Both the position numbers and the translations under genes were made by a program. Of a DNA stretch of 9,266 nt, positions 7,514 through 9,266 are shown piece by piece; the first letter of the stretch is position 1, and each line of letters starts with the position of its first letter. The DNA is taken from positions 1-9,266 of the forward strand of contig QIJG01000046.1 in NCBI GenBank assembly GCA_003232715.1, in the 5' to 3' direction. The DNA is from Nitrospirota bacterium (GTDB lineage Bacteria > Nitrospirota > Thermodesulfovibrionia > Thermodesulfovibrionales > JdFR-85). The notes below the pieces were generated by a model, which worked only from the letters and a program-made list of their open reading frames with translations, searched no databases and was not told the origin of the DNA.

Positions 7514-7894
7514 ATGGAAATACTTGATATGAAATGTGCTAAGTGGGGCCATACGATAGCGGACGCAGTGAATAATGACGAGACCTTAATCACAAAATCT
7601 CTCGGCGTACTTCAAGAAGATGGCGTATATGCCTTTTTCCTTTGGTGTGCATCAAAGGCGGGAGGAATTAAAGAGAAAGCCTTTGCCTTTCTACAAGAAG
7701 ATGGAATACTAAAACACCTTTTTGATGGAGAAATAGACCAATTAAAAGCGATCAGAGAAAAATTATCAGGCAAATTAGACGAACTACTTTTTGCCAAGGA
7801 ACTTCTTGAACGCACTCTTGTTTATGCCCGCTATCATGCAAAGGCTTTAACCAAGTCAACGGAAGAAGAGCCTTCAGCCAAGGCAGGTGAATAA
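7514..7894 (+). CDS. cmr5: Cmr5, small (Cas11-type) subunit
   Basis: 126 residues, all-helical in character, the size of Cmr5. Cmr5 subunits line the belly of the Cmr complex next to the Cmr4 backbone and help to hold the target RNA. Visible support: position directly after cmr4, the compact helical pattern, the L-G-V-L-Q-E-D-G-V-Y-A-F-F-L-W-C segment (about 30-46) found in Cmr5 proteins from Cmr loci, and the E-R-T-L-V-Y-A-R-Y-H-A-K-A-L helix near the C-terminus. The internal repetition of LQEDG (at about residues 33 and 60) is a small curiosity. GGAGG at 7500-7504 lies nine bases before ATG 7514. The gene ends at a TAATG junction with the next gene, so translation is probably coupled. Confidence 0.85.
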   Translation: MEILDMKCAKWGHTIADAVNNDETLITKSLGVLQEDGVYAFFLWCASKAGGIKEKAFAFLQEDGILKHLFDGEIDQLKAIREKLSGKLDELLFAKELLERTLVYARYHAKALTKSTEEEPSAKAGE

Positions 7895-8799
7895 TGGGCT
7901 GGAAAGCTTACAGATTGGTCTATCAGGCAAAAAGTCCAATCCATATCGGCTGGCATACACTCGGTTATATAAAGCTCACACGTTATTATATCACCGGTAA
8001 AGCTATGTGGGGTGCGTTCACAGCCAATCTGACAAGGACTGGTGAAGAAAAGAATCCAGCGGCCTACCAGAAATATGGAGAATTATTAAGAACCAATGTC
8101 CTGCTCAGCTACTTTTACCCTGCTCTTGATCCCGATGTCCCTTTATTGCCTGAATTTACTGATGATGGCCTGAAATATGGTGGCTGCGCTGAATCCGAGT
8201 TCGAAAGCCTTTTCATCAAATCCTACGGCCAGACCGCTGTCCTACCTGACAGCAATACGGCTGAGGATGAATCATTGCATGAATCAGAATTTATCGCACC
8301 TGTTGTCATGGATGAAGAAACAAAGGAACAGAGTCCTGTCTATTTTGTAGGGTATGTCTTTATTAAAGATGGAACCAAAGTAGATGGTCGGGAGTTTGGC
8401 TTGGAAAATATGAAAAATGCAATCAAAGAAATTTGTGTAGGCGGGGACAGAAAGTATGGGTGGGGGAGTCTGCTGCTGGACGACCGCGAAGCTACAACGC
8501 ATAGAAACAAGTTGTTTGATTATCCACTGGAGCTTGATACGGATAGACCTGAGATTACTGTACCGTCAAACAAACCGATTCCCGCTCATGTGGCTATTAT
8601 TAACAGTTTGAAGTTCAAAGGTGATATTGAACCTGTAGTCGGCAGGGAGTTTGACACAAAAGATAAAAAGGGCTTCGGACGTAAGCTTGTCCATTCTGGT
8701 GTTTTCTGGACACCTGGGTCAATATTAGCTGAAGACGAACCAAAGTCATTCAGCCTTAGTGAATATGGGATGATGGAGTCAAAAGTATGCAAACACTGA
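7894..8799 (+). CDS. Cas5-like RAMP (Csx10/Cmr3-type role)
   Basis: 301 residues, overlapping the cmr5 stop by one base (TAATG). The N-terminus Y-R-L-V-Y-Q-A-K-S-P-I-H-I-G-W (about 6-20) is a RAMP first strand and turn, followed by Y-I-T-G-K-A-M-W-G-A-F-T (about 32-43). A mid-region E-S-E-F-I-A-P-V-V and Y-F-V-G-Y-V-F-I lead to the glycine-rich G-G-D-R-K-Y-G-W-G at 183-191, the RAMP signature loop; this form is close to what I remember from Csx10-type Cas5 proteins of type III-D. P-V-V-G-R-E-F follows further on. No recognisable Cmr3 exists elsewhere in the window, so by elimination this subunit should cap the 5' handle of the crRNA together with Csx11. Cas5 against Cas7 group membership cannot be settled by eye. 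The C-terminus (Y-G-M-M-E-S-K-V-C-K-H) looks plain and may have been trimmed by the downstream rearrangement. Confidence 0.65.
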   Translation: MGWKAYRLVYQAKSPIHIGWHTLGYIKLTRYYITGKAMWGAFTANLTRTGEEKNPAAYQKYGELLRTNVLLSYFYPALDPDVPLLPEFTDDGLKYGGCAESEFESLFIKSYGQTAVLPDSNTAEDESLHESEFIAPVVMDEETKEQSPVYFVGYVFIKDGTKVDGREFGLENMKNAIKEICVGGDRKYGWGSLLLDDREATTHRNKLFDYPLELDTDRPEITVPSNKPIPAHVAIINSLKFKGDIEPVVGREFDTKDKKGFGRKLVHSGVFWTPGSILAEDEPKSFSLSEYGMMESKVCKH

Positions 8800-8852
8800 G
8801 GATGTTGTTCAAAGAACTTGGCCTTGGGGTTGTTGTTTCGGAAGCCGGTTAA
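8787..8852 (+). other. Short overlapping ORF, 21 codons, possible gene remnant
   Basis: ATG 8787 lies inside the end of the Cas5-like gene, and the frame (MQTLRMLFKELGLGVVVSEA plus G) stops at TAA 8850-8852. It is too short for a known protein, and no strong ribosome site precedes it. Position and overlap style resemble the start of another operon gene that has lost its body, but I recognise no family. It could equally be chance. Confidence 0.25.
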
Positions 8853-8855
8853 CAA

Positions 8856-8885
8856 GTAACCTGCCGACAGTTACCAGCTTTTTTT
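8856..8885 (+). terminator. Possible intrinsic terminator after the cmr operon
   Basis: GTAACCTG and CAGTTAC pair around a CCGA loop with one bulged C, followed after CAGC by seven T (8879-8885). The stem is modest and the T-run is offset by four bases, so termination strength is uncertain. Location just after the last operon gene fits. Confidence 0.4.
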
Positions 8886-8901
8886 CTATTGTACAAGTTG
8901 A

Positions 8902-9099
8902 TGGGGTAAGGTCTACACACTTGACAAAATGTGCAATCTTGATAATAACCTGTTGAAAAAAATGACTTCACGAGTTACAAAATTTGTTTCAGAAGATGAC
9001 AGCCTGAGGATTTATACACTATGTGCCAAATGTAAGACAACAGTAAAGGTTATAGGCCGAGGGAAAGTAACAGAAGACAAAAAAGTCTATATTTTATAA
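8902..9099 (+). pseudogene. cas2: C-terminal remnant of cas2, adaptation integrase subunit
   Basis: Cas2 forms the central dimer of the Cas1-Cas2 spacer integrase. The open frame from 8902 (first ATG 8929, 56 codons before TAA 9097-9099) contains C-N-L-D-N-N-L-L-K-K-M, then F-V-S-E-D-D-S-L-R-I-Y-T-L-C-A-K-C and G-R-G-K-V-T-E-D-K-K-V-Y-I-L, matching the last two thirds of Cas2 to its usual C-terminal strand. The N-terminal 35-40 residues, including the first strand and its conserved Y-D-I aspartate, are absent, and TGA 8899-8901 closes the frame upstream. W-G-K-V-Y-T-L-D-K-M just before C-N-L-D may be a damaged form of the G-x-R-V-Q-x-S-V-F-x segment. No cas1 is present in the window. Position directly before a leader-like region is normal for cas2. 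Most likely an inactive relic. Confidence 0.8.
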
Positions 9100-9229
9100 G
9101 GGGTTAACGGAACTTTTAAAAAGAGGTAAAATAGGGATAGGTTACAGGACGTAATGTAACGTATTGAAATTATTAGGAAAACCGCTCTTTGACAACGAGA
9201 AAAACAGACGTGAATGAGGGTTTAGAATT
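9100..9229 (+). promoter_or_regulatory. Probable CRISPR leader
   Basis: A 130-base non-coding, AT-rich stretch between the cas2 remnant and a possible first repeat. It contains C-G-C-T-C-T-T-T-G-A-C-A at 9183-9194, a motif I associate with CRISPR leaders close to the first repeat; TTGACA within it could act as a -35 element, but I see no matching -10 at normal spacing. GTTAC and GTAAC at 9141-9160 form a small inverted repeat related to the sequence at the window end. Assignment depends on an array following. Confidence 0.5.
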
Positions 9230-9266
9230 GTTAGTAACTCGAGGTTACAGAAAAGCAGGTTGTAAC
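9230..9266 (+). CRISPR. Possible first CRISPR repeat at the window end
   Basis: The last 37 bases start with GTTAGTAAC and end with GGTTGTAAC, a plausible size and end pattern (GTT...AAC) for a repeat, and contain the near-palindrome GTAACTCGAGGTTAC. They follow a cas2 remnant and leader-like region, the normal place for an array. Only one copy is visible, so repetition cannot be shown. Repeat ends may differ by several bases from those given. Confidence 0.4.

Noticed and set aside
8284..8855. Two minus-strand frames over the end of the Cas5-like gene
   Set aside because: Shadows of the coding strand; neither has a recognisable motif.

Overview
The window holds most of a type III CRISPR-Cas locus, all on the + strand. 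The core is a compact six-gene effector operon (about 1168-8799): cmr1, a Cmr6-like Cas7-group RAMP with an N-terminal coiled coil, a Csx11-type Cas10 large subunit, cmr4, cmr5, and a Cas5-like RAMP. Junctions overlap or nearly touch (11-base, 4-base ATGA, 12-base gap with a perfect AAGGAGG, 4-base gap, 1-base TAATG), so the six are very probably co-transcribed and translationally coupled. Together they would form a type III-B-like complex that uses crRNA to find and cut RNA: Cmr4 and other Cas7-type subunits form the backbone, Cmr5 is the small subunit, the Cas5-like protein would hold the 5' end of the crRNA, and Csx11 is the large subunit.

The flanks are decayed. Upstream (23-946) is a cas6 crRNA-processing gene broken by an internal deletion with frameshift near 412 and a one-base insertion near 838. 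Between it and the operon lie a 21-base direct repeat pair, a strong C/G-rich palindrome, and a 31-codon stub (1088-1183) that reads as the extreme N-terminus of another Cas10 (Csm1-like HD motif) and then runs into the cmr1 start. Downstream, after a possible terminator, is the C-terminal half of a cas2 gene without its N-terminal strand (about 8902-9099), then a leader-like region and, in the last 37 bases, what may be the first CRISPR repeat. The layout suggests that an older cas6-csm1-...-cas2-array locus was rebuilt around a Cmr/Csx11 module, with old genes surviving only as stubs. This history is inference from the scars.

The most functionally interesting point is Csx11. It keeps a Cas10-like HD motif (H24-D25) and a four-cysteine knuckle, but where Cas10 cyclases carry GGDD it reads T-T-P-D-T (726-730). 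Combined with the absence of any CARF effector in the window, this suggests an RNA- and perhaps DNA-cutting complex without cyclic oligoadenylate signalling.

Organism: bacterial, inferred from Shine-Dalgarno sites and Cmr operon style. Base composition is mixed: a GC-rich cas6 region against an AT-rich cmr1-csx11 region. The C/G-rich palindrome resembles dispersed repeats I associate with Nitrospirota and deltaproteobacterial-type anaerobes, but I cannot assign a taxon with confidence.
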